Source: Callaeas wilsoni
Lineage: Eukaryota > Chordata > Aves > Passeriformes > Callaeidae
Length of the DNA: 64,000 nt
NCBI GenBank assembly: GCA_013398955.1
Contig: VWPU01009613.1
Span: 62,001-126,000 of the forward strand
Direction of reading: 5' to 3'
Part shown: piece after piece, positions 26,646 through 42,100 of the stretch
How positions within the stretch are numbered: position 1 is the stretch's first letter
How the letters are laid out: each line of letters begins with the position of its first letter
The notes under the pieces: generated by a model
The model's database searches: none
Told to the model about the DNA's origin: nothing
What the model saw: only the letters and a program-made list of their open reading frames with translations
Program-made: the position numbers and the translations under genes

Positions 26646-27009
26646 GACTGACAAAATGCAATAACCAAATCCTGTCAAGCAGACACCAAGTGAGATTTTT
26701 TTATCAGCTTGTATTTCTTCCTCTAACAGCGCTCCCATTCCCCTTACATAACAGCAGGGATCCAAGATAGTTTAAAAAACTGAAGACGAAGAGAAGGAAG
26801 ACTGAAAATAGAAATACCTACCTCAAACCTATTTGCAGCATGTATTTCCTAATCCTACCCTCACTCCACCTCCCCATATTTAAACAGTGATTTTTGTACC
26901 AGTTCTGCCCTGGCATCCTCTGAAATCATCTGGAGCACTCCGGAGGGGCCAAGCCCGGATCCTGTGAGTGCTGAGAGTGAGGGTCACCCACCTCCAGCCC
27001 CATTAGAGC

Positions 27010-27190
27010 CAGTGCATGTCAGCCTTGCCGACAGCAGAGCAGTTCCCGGCCCTACCGGCTCACGACACGCCGGTCCCCACAGGCGGGGCAGTGCCACGCG
27101 GTGGCGCCGGGGCTCGCTCCGAGGGACGGGAGCCGTCAGCGAGCTCAGCCCCGGAGAGATGCGCTCCCGGGCATTCCAAGAAAATGAAAA
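27010..27190. promoter_or_regulatory. Isolated GC/CpG-rich patch between SKP1 and PPP2CA
   Basis: Roughly 180 bases are rich in CpG, set in ordinary AT-rich DNA and remote from either promoter. Within it, ccacgcggtggcgcc at 27094-27108 resembles the CTCF core (CCASYAGRKGGCRSY), matching at all but two positions. It could be an insulator, an enhancer or an unrecognised promoter. No exon is evident. Confidence 0.35.
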
Positions 27191-27775
27191 GCGCAAACTT
27201 TCTGTAGGTGGCCTTGAAAATGACCTTCGATGGTACCGTATAAAATTGTAAATATCCTTGATATAAGCACGAGGGGAAGGGAACTGGGTTAGCTTTACAG
27301 GGCTGCCTGGCACTGGTCTCCAACGCTGGAGTCGTTGGAGTCCAAAAAAGCAGATTCTGGGCTGGTTCTGACGCCACAGATGATAATGAGCAGTTGCTTT
27401 GAGGTTTCAAAGTCCATAAGAAAAAATATAGTGTGTTTCAGAAGTCAGGCATTTTTAAATGCATTCAAAGCGTTTTAAAAAGGAGATTCCATGGGGAAAG
27501 GAACAGTCCAATAACATTCTGAGATGGGTGAGCTAAAACCGAATAAACTCATGACCAGACAAACAGAACCCATCACTAGCCTTTCTCTCTTCCAGGAAGC
27601 TGTGGCACCCCCCTTCCCTGGGCCTTGTCCCTGCTCCAGCAGCAGCCGGCTGTGTTCCTCTTCCCCGAGGACAAACACAGCAGTGGAAAAGGAGCAGAGC
27701 TGCCTGAAAAGTGGGTCAAGCGTGGAATGAAACACCCACCATAGGATACTCCCAGGCAGGGCTTCTCCAGCCGCC

Positions 27776-27810
27776 GCTCCCCCCCCACCCCCCCCCCCCC
27801 CCCCGCCATG
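27776..27810. repeat. Poly(C) tract
   Basis: A run of about 30 bases is almost only C with single A or G interruptions (G-run on the - strand). Runs like this can form G-quadruplex or i-motif structures and are prone to length errors in sequencing. Confidence 0.8.
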
Positions 27811-30800
27811 TTCCTTATAAAATAAGGAAGCAAAAGAGAGCGGCGATCACTGCCCACTTCTGCACTGAAGACCACGTTTAAGAGGGTTTTTCACACCAAG
27901 GTTTATGGTTAGGCTGGATGTGGGAGCGTGTTTCCTCAAACTCCTGAAAAATAAAGGCAGTTGAGAGCCAGGCTAAAGCCTTTCAGCCCAATCGATCATG
28001 TAATTATCAATGTAAACAGGACACTCCTCTTTTACAGTTCAGCACTTTCGGTTTTAAATGCATAATCTGGAAAACAGCTTATAGATTTATTGAAATTAAA
28101 AACCAAACTAACTAAAGCAACAAAAACAAGCCAAAAGAACCTAACCTCCAAAAACCCAGATGTGTTTGGGGAAAATCTACTGAGGAAGATGTATACAGAA
28201 GTCAAGACAACCAAAAGCAAAGATTTAGTTTAATTTATACAACCTTGTGCAATGATACAAGTAGCTGCAAAATGGAGAGCTTTCTCCTCAAAGTCACTTT
28301 CCTGCAAGTTCTTGTACAGGATGCTCACCCTGATCACACTGCTCCTCTTCTGTCACCAGTCCCAGGTACTATTAGCGACTAATGTTTTAAACATTATTTA
28401 TACCAGCAGCAATAATTTTAGTCTCCATCCCAAAGTTCTGTTCACCAGAGAGTAATTAAGAGATCAGTAGTTCAACCCATCTTCATAAAGCTTTTAAGCT
28501 GCAGCACAGGTTTTAAAAGGCTTAAACATGCAGCACTGCTTAATTTAAAAACAAAAGTGTTGTTTCAGCCTTTTTTTCCTGTCCATATGCCAAAGCACTC
28601 TGGTCCCTTGCTCAAGAAAGCAGCCTGCCTTTATTCCCATCCAAAAGGAGTACAGCCAAATGAATTAGAGCACCAAAATAACTTTTTGTAAAACCACAGA
28701 AGACTGACTCATGAACTGCTGACTCTGCAGCGCTTTGTTGGTGTGTTCATGGGTACTGAAAGATTTCTACACAGTCCAGTGTGATTTTTACTTAACACTA
28801 CCTGTTTCCAACCTTCTCCCAGAAGAACTTGAAGAACACCAATACTCTCTGTCATGACTGCTGTAGCACATGGAAGGCACCCAACGCCTTCTACAAGGCT
28901 TCAAAAAAATCACTGCTTGCAGACATTTTGCTCCGAAAGTCCAAGCTCATACAAACTGTGAGTATGGTTGCAAAACACATGGAACACGTAAAGAGCCATT
29001 TCTCAGGCAAAATCTGCTCTAACCTACACAAACCTTAAAACACATTAAGAGTTTCCAGGAGTGCTCTGCATCCAGACAAAATAAGCAGCAATTAGAGCAA
29101 TAAATGAGTGGGGAACAGGTGCATAAGGAGGTGATGAGAGTGGAGGCACACCTTCAACTCACTGAATTTGGAGCAGCATTAAATTTGAAATTCAAAATTG
29201 TGATCACAGTTGCATCTTCTTACAACCATTTTTCCTGAAGGAACAAGAGTACTTATTCTTCAGCCCCCTCCCAAGGTCACAGCTCCTCCAAGAGCAGGAG
29301 CTGCACTCCAGTATAAGTAAGGAAACAAAGAGGTGAGAGGGGAAGAATGTGTTTATTGAACTATGATAAAAGGCCCAACATAAACCCAGCACTGTTGTAA
29401 CAAGGGTGGTTTTGTCTTGTACAGGAGGAAATCTTTTAAGATTCAGGATAAATTTTTAAATTGTCAGAGCAAAGACTTTGTCCCAAGGCCCTTGAAACAC
29501 AATTGCTTTCCAAAAAGGACTCGGTGCTTCAGTTTACTACTATAAAATCAAAATCAATCCCATGGAACATGGATTGGGTAAGTACTGGCACTTCTCAGCA
29601 GCTTTTTCTGTTTCCAGAGGGGCTTTTGACAGTAACTGGACTAAGATACAGGCAAGTGAAATATCACAGCTTTCACTGGCAGGATGTCCCCTCACCACCT
29701 TTTTCACAGGCCAGAATTTGTTCTGTTACCATCCAGACACATAGGGAAGGAGATAACGCTCTGTCTGCACTCTCCCAAGCATCCAGTATCTTGCCAGGGT
29801 GTTACCAGAAGGCCTACACAAGGTGACATTGCTCAAGCACTTGGAGCGGGGATACTGAGTGTGTATTGGAAGCATCAGCAGCTACAAACAATCTAAAATG
29901 AGCACCAGGTTGACAGTCACACACATTGGCTACCTTGGACAAACATCCATCTACAGAAGCAGCTTGGTCACCAATGGAGCACAGACTGGGGCAGCAGCCA
30001 GCCCCAAGCTCCTGGCATCTGCGAACAGGGGGCCATAAGCAGAGGAACAACGCACAGGGTGGAAACAGACAGAAGAAAGGTGTAGAAAGAGGGTGAAGGG
30101 GGAAAACGATCTGGCAAATTCATACACCTCTGTACGTATATAATACGCATTTTGTCCCTTGTTATGATTTAATGGGCCCTTAGTTCAGGACAGGCCTGCA
30201 CCAGTGTAGGGTGCTCACTTTGGCCATATCATATCAATGACTTCGGCAAAACGAAATATGCTAAGATCAAAACCCTCCCCCGCTGTCCATCAATAGTCTT
30301 CTGGCTCTATTCAGGTTCTGAGAAAGAAAAAATGAGAAAGAACGGTTCATGGAAAAGTGTCATTTCATTCCCAACTGCCTTCTGATAACCTAAACCCCAA
30401 TGTCAGCCCTCCCCACTAAGAAATGGCTGTGACATTTCCACTTAAACATTGAACCACCGCAATATGGGATTTCCAGCTATGCCTCTATTTTGCACTTCAT
30501 AGAATGCAGCAGGGAGTGCAGAGATGGAGGAATCGCCAGTGATCTCCAAAACATGCTCATTTCTCTGCAGCCACCACGCTCACAGGTTGAAGTAAAGGAA
30601 GTTTTGTGCAGGTGAACTAATCAATCAGCTACCAATAAATCAAACCCCAATTATTTATAGGTTTGTTTCTTTTCTTGCATCTTCCAAACATGGTTTTAGC
30701 TGTTTAGTGTTCCATCAGGGTAACAAATTTTTTTTCCACTATGTGGTTTTCTCACTGGAATCTTCACACAGACCATCACAACATAATTACAGAGGAAAGC

Positions 30801-32190
30801 ACAAAAACTGGAGTGACTCCAACATTGTCCATGGACTTTACTAACAACCACTTGGATTTGTGTACAGAAACTGAAGCAAGGAAAGGACTGCTCCCCGCCA
30901 GAGCAGATGAGTCACGCCAATTAAAGCAACAAGGAAAGCAGAAAACAGGGCAAAGTCATTCCTCTTGAAGGAATGGTGTCAATGAAAGCACAAAGTCCCA
31001 TCTACACAAATAGAGAAAGACAAGCGACAGGAATGGAATGTGAACTACTCTCAGCAAAGGATTTTTTTAATAGTGATCAAAGCAAAAGCTCCCAATATAC
31101 TAAAAAAAGCCACTTCAGATGCACTTATTTTTAGCATGCATTTCTTCCTGTAAGAGATCAAACTACAGCCGACTGAGCTCTCCAGAAGCCATTTGGAACC
31201 CAACCTAGAGGACACGGCTCAAATTTTGCTGAAGGAAAAGCAACCACTTGAGCCTTTCTGAAAGGGGATGAAGTAATGCTTGATTAAATGCAGCATGTTC
31301 TTTGCAAGCTAAAGAATTAAGCAGTCCTCCAGCTTTTCAGAAAAGCAAGAAAGCACCAAAAAGCATGTCTAGGACTAAACCTCCAGGTGAGTCAGGCATT
31401 TGCAAAATTTGTGCATTCCCTTAGAAACAAGGAGTGTAAAAAACAAACCTCCATGTTATTACAGAATCTACATTGTGCCCAAGAAACTTAAAGTCTCAAA
31501 CAATATGAATATGAAGAGTCCTTCTATTAAGTTAACAGCCAGGTACATCATTTAGATGCACCCAAGAAGTTTCACACACAAGCCTTAAGAAGGCATAACA
31601 TTTGAATTTGTTTTGAACCAAATCATCAAATTTGAGTTCAAATTTTGAAGAAGGAAGTAGAAAGGAAATATTTAAACAGAAGTTAACATAAATCACATAC
31701 CACTTTTTCAGAATGGAAGCCTGGGCAAAACAGGTAGTACTAAACTTCAAGTTGTTTCCTTTAGTATTTAGAAAACTTGTTTTATTCTTAGTTTTTCAGA
31801 AAAATGATTTTAAGTATTAGCACCTACATTGTAAATGACTCACACTTAGATTTACACTTGAAATAAAGCCACACACAATCCATTAAGTGATCCTATATTC
31901 TTCCATTTCTGAGTATTTCAGTAGAGCACCAAGAGGGAAAGAGCAACATGTGAGTAACCAGCAAGCTGTTCTCAGTTGTGAGACATAGGCCCAGGCACCT
32001 TCTTGGGACGGGATTCAAAAGGTCAGAGTTTTCCAGCGCACTCCAAGTCACCTCAGTTTTAGTTATTTTATAAGGTGGAAATTTCTATGCAAGTTTATAA
32101 AACCCATCCAGCTACATGTTAGTTTATTAAACCACAGTTGACCTGAGATGCAATTAGAATTTTGACATTTTTCCATACTTAGTTCACAAG

Positions 32191-32196
32191 TTTATT
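32191..32196 (-). terminator. PPP2CA poly(A) signal AATAAA
   Basis: The - strand reads catAATAAActtgtgaac, about 690 bases after the stop, in a context I recall from the human gene. Cleavage would fall near 32170-32180. Another hexamer at 32128-32123 may be used as well. Confidence 0.65.
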
Positions 32197-32336
32197 ATGA
32201 AAAACACTGCAGCTCTGTCCTGCAGTAACATTGTTTTACAGAAAAAAACAGTTCTGTTCAAAGTAATTCACTATCCTTGGACAATTACAAGGGACAATAT
32301 GGTAGGGCAGAGTGGAAAAGGGAACTGAGTGCAGAC

Positions 32337-32386
32337 AAAAAAAAAAAAAAAAAAAAAAAAAAAAANAAAAAAAAAAAAAAAAAAAA
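32337..32386. repeat. 50-nt poly(A)/poly(T) homopolymer with one unknown base
   Basis: The + strand has A throughout except an N at 32366. On the PPP2CA strand this is a T run within the 3' UTR, between conserved-looking flanks (ending tgtattga before it and starting gtctgcactcag after it). The N shows that assembly or base calling failed here, so the true length is unknown. Confidence 0.9.
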
Positions 32387-32881
32387 TCAATACAATTAAA
32401 TTAAACAGTATTCCCTGAAAATAAAACAAACAGTTTCAGAACAAGTATGAGGCCTTGGTACTTATTTTAAAAATGTTCTTTAAGCTTCAATGATTGTTTG
32501 CTGCTATCCTTATCTACAGTCATGCTGAATAAAGCTATAGCTAAATGGAAAGTTAAATGTATTCACGAGGTGTTAATGTCTACATCTTATTATTTGCAGT
32601 CTCTCAGAGAAAGCAAAAGTAACTACAAATAGCGCTATGCCAGAAACTGGTTTCTTGACCAACAATGTTGCTTCAGCATGCAATGAACTGGTTCATTCTA
32701 AAGTGGTCACAGTTGTTGACGACAAGAGGCTTTGTATTGAATATGGCACGTCTTTTGGTCCATGTGAAAACAAAGTTTGAATGTTAAATATTTTCTGACA
32801 CTTTGGAGTTACTGTTGCTCTTCCCATTTTCTTCAGGTCAACATATGGTTCATGGCAATACTGTACAGGTCTAAAATCTCT

Positions 32882-36183
<3,302 letters not shown>

Positions 36184-39100
36184 CTATAAAACAAAAAAGC
36201 CCATAGATTGTGAGTTTGTCTATGAACAGCTGTTTTATTCAAAGCACGCTCTACCACTTCCAACTCTGCTACCTTCTCTCTTTAGGAGCTCTTGTCCCTT
36301 CCTTCTCTGAAGCACTTGAGATAAAAGTTTATCTTTACTTAAAACACTTTATGAAACCCCGTATTAGTAATTAGTAGTTGCGTGGCTTTTTTCCTCCTTG
36401 AGGATGGTATCATAAGCAAAACTTCAGACTTTCTACAAAAATGGTTCTGCGAAGCATGAAACAATGATCATCACTACTGGAACTCAAAAAGTTTTAAGCA
36501 TTTTGAAAAATTAAATCTAAAAATCCTGCCAACATCTTACCTCCAAAAGCCCAAATTCAGACATGGTCAAAACACTACCAACACCTTGGCACTCACCCGT
36601 ACAAACATCTTCGACCCACCTGCAAAGGCAGGGAGTCCTGCATGAAGCAGAATGAGAACATCCACTGGTACCAGCAATTACAGAGCAGGTCATTACCTGC
36701 GCAAGTTTTGTCAATAAGTTTTGTGATTAAACACAGACTAATAACATCAAGTTGTGTCTTTGTGTCTTCATAAACCAAAGCTGAGCAAGATCTTTGTCAT
36801 TGCCATTTTTTTCCAAAAAATTGTGTATATAAAAGTTGCAGACAAAGGTAATTTGTATGAAGAAGCATAGGCTAAATATAGCATCAGAAAGGTAATTCTG
36901 AAATAATGCAAGACAGTTGTTACAGTTTGTTCTCAGAACAGTCACCAGACACATGCCACAATGATTTGCTAAATCAAGAAGGTATTAGAAATATAAATAG
37001 TAACGAGTTTACTAGTTACCATCTACAAAGATTTCCCTGTTTTTCAAGAGTCAATGCTCCTATTCAAAAAGGATCCTTTTTTACCTCATTACCTCAATTA
37101 CAAGAAAATATATAAAAACTATATTCTGTTCTATAACCCAAGTTGTCTACAAGACAGTGGCTGACATTCCCACCCAAAAGTGGTCTCACTGTCCCCATAC
37201 ATCATCCTGGCTGACCACCACAGTCACCACTTCAAACAGAAGCAACACATAAGTTTAATGATGGAAATGGATGAAATTCAATGTTTCACTGCAAAGAAAT
37301 GCAAAAACACAGCATGGCTAAGCACCCTGCACAACACAAAGCTTTAGATGTCACTCTGCAAACATATTTACATCAAAAGTCAGTCTCATATGACAGTTTC
37401 CACTTGCGCTGTGCCCAGTACTAAAGATAGGTCATTCCTGGCTTGTGGTTGATGCTACAAGTGAAGATTTATTTTAAGATAGCCTGGCTTGAGTTAATTT
37501 TAATGCACTGACACTCACCGGATGTTTTGAAGGTGTTTTAACAGCCTTAGCCTCTTCTAATACTCTCTTACATTCAGAAGCATTAGCCAGCTTAATTCTC
37601 CTTTTGACAGAGAACGTCACAGATGCTTACAGCACTTCAATATTAAAAAACCCTACTCTTTAATAAGAATGTTTCTACCACTGGATTTTCTTAACACACT
37701 TGAAGCACTGCACAAAGAATGCAGCATTCATTTTTCATCAAAGGTATGGAGCATTTGTGCTGAGAATTGCAGAGTTCTCAGCAACTGAGTTGTTGCTTCC
37801 TCAGTTTCTGAAATATTAAATCACTCGGATACACACATGACCAAACACATAGAGAAGTCAGACAGTTACTCTGATGGAAAAAGACTGTTCCAGGTCAACT
37901 TGCAAAACAGCAACCTCTGTTTAAATCCTGCAGTGGAGGAACGCTGGTGCAGGGATTCCAACATTTCCATGTTCTAAAACCAGTTTCATGCAACACTGTG
38001 TTATGAACTGTTTAGTTCATTTACAGTCTTATGGCCCACAGCATTAGAAATGCACATACTCAAGTGCTTAAACACTCTACTTGCCTCCATAAAAGAGCTT
38101 CAGCTGAGCTGAAGGTAGAAAAAATAACATCCTGAAAACAAGCCACTAACAAGCAGCCTACTATATCCGAACCTCCGCAATAAATCAATTCCTATAAAAA
38201 GCTAAAGTAAAGAAAAAGACTTTTAATATACTGTAACACAATACAAACCCAAGTTGGTTATACAACAGTACATTTAATACTACAATTTCACAATGGTAAG
38301 CAATCACTAATACTACTTCTGCAGTATCTGTGCCCCGACCTTGTACTGGATCACACACAGCCCTGTGCAACTCCACCTAGTTTCACTCCCTCTTTTTATT
38401 CTTTTAGCGAGATCCATGATGGTGCTGCTTACTCGCCACCATGCAACTCCCTCCCCTCACCCATCCTCCCCTCCAACAAATGGACTTCCCACCAGCAGCT
38501 CTCCTACACTTCCTCACGGAGAGGAAGCAGTAGAGCACTCTTCAGCATCCTTCAGTAGAAGGCAGAAAACTCCTCGATCCAATCATCTGACAAAGGAGAA
38601 CTAGGAAAGACACACACACACCACCCCCGGAACTTCAAACACACAGGGATCTATTGCCACAAAGGATAATAGTGCAACACTGCAGTATTTTGACATCAAC
38701 ATTTCGAAACATCCAGGTTTCACAGCCTATCATCAGGATAAACAATTATAAAATTCAGAAACAGATTTTCTTGAGCACTTATTAATTCTTTTGTATCTCT
38801 GCCTTTTTTCAGTTCTTAACAATTTTTACTATTAAGACAGCCCTGAACTTCTCTACACCTCCAACACTTAATTAATCTTTTTTACATAGTAGAAGACCAC
38901 AATTTAAACTTCTGTGGTGTGGGGTACTAAACTTAAGCAAAAACTTGTTATCTACGATATTACAGTTGTAAAACCCTGCCTCTCAATCAGTTTAATTATA
39001 TGTATTTTTCAGCACTACACTCTCAATTTCAAAATAAAGTGCAAACACATACATAATAAGACTGCAAAGAACACATTACTTGAATCTGATAAATGCTAAT

Positions 39101-42100
39101 TTTACAGCCAATTACCAATGAAGTCTAAGACAGAAAAAACACACAGCTGTGAGACAGTTACACAAGAAGAGTATAAGAAGAACCAAGTGCTATGCTGTCA
39201 TAAACACTACTGCTGAGGTGGAAAGTCACATATTTTACTCAGAACATTCTCAAAGTTCAAACACTAAGCAGGCATCAAATACACTACTTCAGCTTAGTCA
39301 TACTGACTGGAATTCATTCTGCCTTGATAATGGCTTACTCGGTCATTTCACTGTAAAGAGAAAACTTGCACAATCCCAAAACTCAACAAGAATAAACCAA
39401 TATTGGTTTAAACACACAAGAAAACAACCAATTTTCACTTTACTATAAGAGAGAGTAGGGCTGCATAAAAGCACAACCTAGTACTTAAGAATGAAACCAT
39501 TCCTGGCCTGCTGCACATCGTCTAAAGGCCCAGCTGAACAGTACCAAGCTGCTTTGGTGCCGCTGTTTCCAAAGTGCATCTCTGCAAAACACTGTTCTTA
39601 AACACAGAGATCAGCTTGTTTTAAGACAGTAAAAGATCCAAGTGTATGAACTGCCATGGATAAGAACTTTGAAAAGATGACTATTGAAGTCACTACCATT
39701 TTCAGATCCTCAGTTTATTTCATAAGATGCACTGGTTGTATGCATGCAGACCTATCTCTTATTTCCCCTGCTCCCTCCAAATATTTTTGTCCTATATGCC
39801 ACAAATTACGGCTCAGAGTCGAGTGTCATAAAAGCCATAATCCATTCACTTTACTTCCTCAACTCACTCTGTGCTGAGGATAAGCAAGTTTCCCTCATGA
39901 GCAGCATACATCATCAACTTTGTCTCACAGAAATAAATTCCAGTGGTCCATTTCTGCAAAACCTTCTGAATTAATCTGTATCAAAATTCCTGTGTGTTTC
40001 CGGAATATACCAGATATTTCTTAATTACTCCGACCCCTTCTTAGGTCCCTACATTCTAGCATGAGCTCTGACAACTCAGCCCAATTCTCTACCCTGAAAA
40101 ACTCTGGGGCACATAAAAGAAAATAACAAGACCCAAACCGTAAACGTCACTGTGTCTGTGCAGAATTGTAAATCAATGCTTGAAGCAGCACTAAGAAGCA
40201 CTTATCAAAAGATTACCACTAAGTCAGTAAAGAAAATACAACCATTATTTTAATTAGACAATACAGCCCCAAAGTCATGGTTGCAGATGGTAAGGTGTCG
40301 TTCTTGGCAGACCAGAATTCACACCTGCAGCCCACCATGCTGTCTAGTAAAGTGTGTAATGAGAAGCAGCCACTGTAACCAAGAAATAGTTATCTGTAGT
40401 TACCATAAAGATATTTTGATGAGATTGAAGACTTCAACCACACCCATAATTTCCTGTCACCAAGGTGCACAGGATGTGACTAAAGACACAATGATCAGCT
40501 AATTGGGATGAATACTGGTTTTAGCTGTTCAAACATTGTGACCTGGAAAAGATTCTAGTTCCAAGCAAAGTCATCTGTTACAGTCAGCGATTCTTCTGCA
40601 GAGTCAATGCTTTTCAATTTAAAGGTTTCCCCCATTCCTTACATGGGGAGGAAAGAGAGCAGGCTCAGACAAAAGATGGGCTCATTTTTTAAAGCAAAAG
40701 GTGTTTTCATTCACTGTCTGACATTTTAAACAAAACTAGATAAATGAAGCCTCCAGTAACACCCTTCTGCGAAGGGGGCATGGCAGTCACACATGACACA
40801 AATGGGAAACTGATTTATGCTGAACTTTACAATACACTAAGGAGTTCAGTGTGACTGTGTAAGTAGGAACAAAATTAAAATACAAAGCTCCCCACTGACA
40901 TTTAATTATTTAGTATTCCAAAGTAAGTAAAACCAGGATTTCCATCAACATAGACATACCGAGCAGCAAAATACTCTTTTGCCAGGACAGAAGATGATGC
41001 ATCTGCTTTCTCTCTGGATTTCTGAGTAGCACCTACACCTTCATTTCTCATCTCTTCTGTTCAGTGAGAAGAGAGACCAGTTTAAATACAAGATCTTATC
41101 CAACCAAAAGAGCAACCCCAATGTCAGGACCGCTGTAAGGTTAAAATGAGACAACCACTTTCCTTTATCTCCTGTAAATTCTAGAAGGTCTACAAGAAAG
41201 CATGCAAGCAGCAAACTTCTGCCAAATAACCCCCTCTTCCTTTGTATTACAAAAGTAAGGACTGACACCATTCGAAACCTTGATAGTACCCTCAACGTTT
41301 CTATTTGAAAAGATCAGTAGCAGTCTTACACACTCAAAGTAACTGGTAAGTGTTCCTGCCCTCAGAGGCAAATCTGGGAGAAGGGAAAATGCTATTTATC
41401 AATCAGTAGTTGAGAAGTGCAGCGGGGATAGGGAGAGGATCTTCTGAAAGAACTCAATGTCATTATTTTGCTTCATACAAAAGATCTTAGTATCTTTAAT
41501 TTTAAATTGAAGAAAAATAATCTAGAAAAAACTTTTTTTAAAAACTAGGAAGCCAAATAACTCAGGAACCCTTATGCCTTCCTTGCCTCATGGGAGTTCC
41601 AACAAACACAGCAACGACAGGAATGCAGGAAGCTGACCACTTACGGGGATGTTTTTCAGTCCTGTCTGTAGAACAAGCTGTATTCATTTTGAATAATTCA
41701 AGTTGTTAAAAAAAGAAATAGGCTAAACCTATTCCCAACTAGTTGTGCCTGATATCCACAAGTCCAGCTTCATGCAATGAACTCAAAAAGTTCTCAACCC
41801 TTTTGTTCCAGTAACTCCAACAGTCATGCTACAGGTCAGGAGACCAGTTGGAGTATGGCATGTCAAAACTCAAGAGTATAGAACCAACCAGCAAGCAAGA
41901 AACACTCGTATTGGAAGGCATGTTCAAAATACTCAGCAGAAATATTGGAGACCTGGCTGCTGAGTAACTGAGCTCCAGTATTTATTCTTTAGTCAGAAAT
42001 AAACTTTTTCCAACTTAATATATACTACCTGAAGAAAAAAAACTTAACAACAGCTTTACTGAATACAGGTGTGGCGTTTCAGGGTCTCTAAGCAAGGGTG

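Larger units (their letters stand above)
22116..32120. other. Intergenic region between SKP1 and PPP2CA
   Basis: About 10 kb separate the SKP1 promoter from the PPP2CA 3' end. It has three clear CR1 fragments (22.96, 23.41 and 26.11 kb), a GC-rich patch at 27.0-27.2 kb and a poly(C) run near 27.78 kb. The remainder is ordinary AT-rich DNA with no recognisable exon. A - strand AATAAA near 29351-29356 could end a much longer PPP2CA transcript, without support. Confidence 0.7.
32121..32881 (-). other. PPP2CA: PPP2CA 3' untranslated region (proximal form)
   Basis: The sequence after the PPP2CA stop is non-coding. As far as I remember the human PPP2CA 3' UTR, long parts look very similar, for example aaaccagtttctggcatagc and ctgtagataaggatagcagc on the - strand. 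An AATAAA at 32196-32191 followed by cttgtgaactaag matches a human poly(A) signal context and gives a 3' UTR of about 0.7 kb. A second AATAAA is at 32128-32123. A 50-nt homopolymer interrupts the UTR at 32337-32386. Strong UTR conservation in this gene suggests post-transcriptional control, but its factors cannot be read here. Confidence 0.75.

Noticed and set aside
26193..26765. 190-residue frame and overlapping frames near 26.2-26.8 kb
   Set aside because: They fall on the reverse CR1 fragment, whose short 3' part has no intact reverse-transcriptase region.
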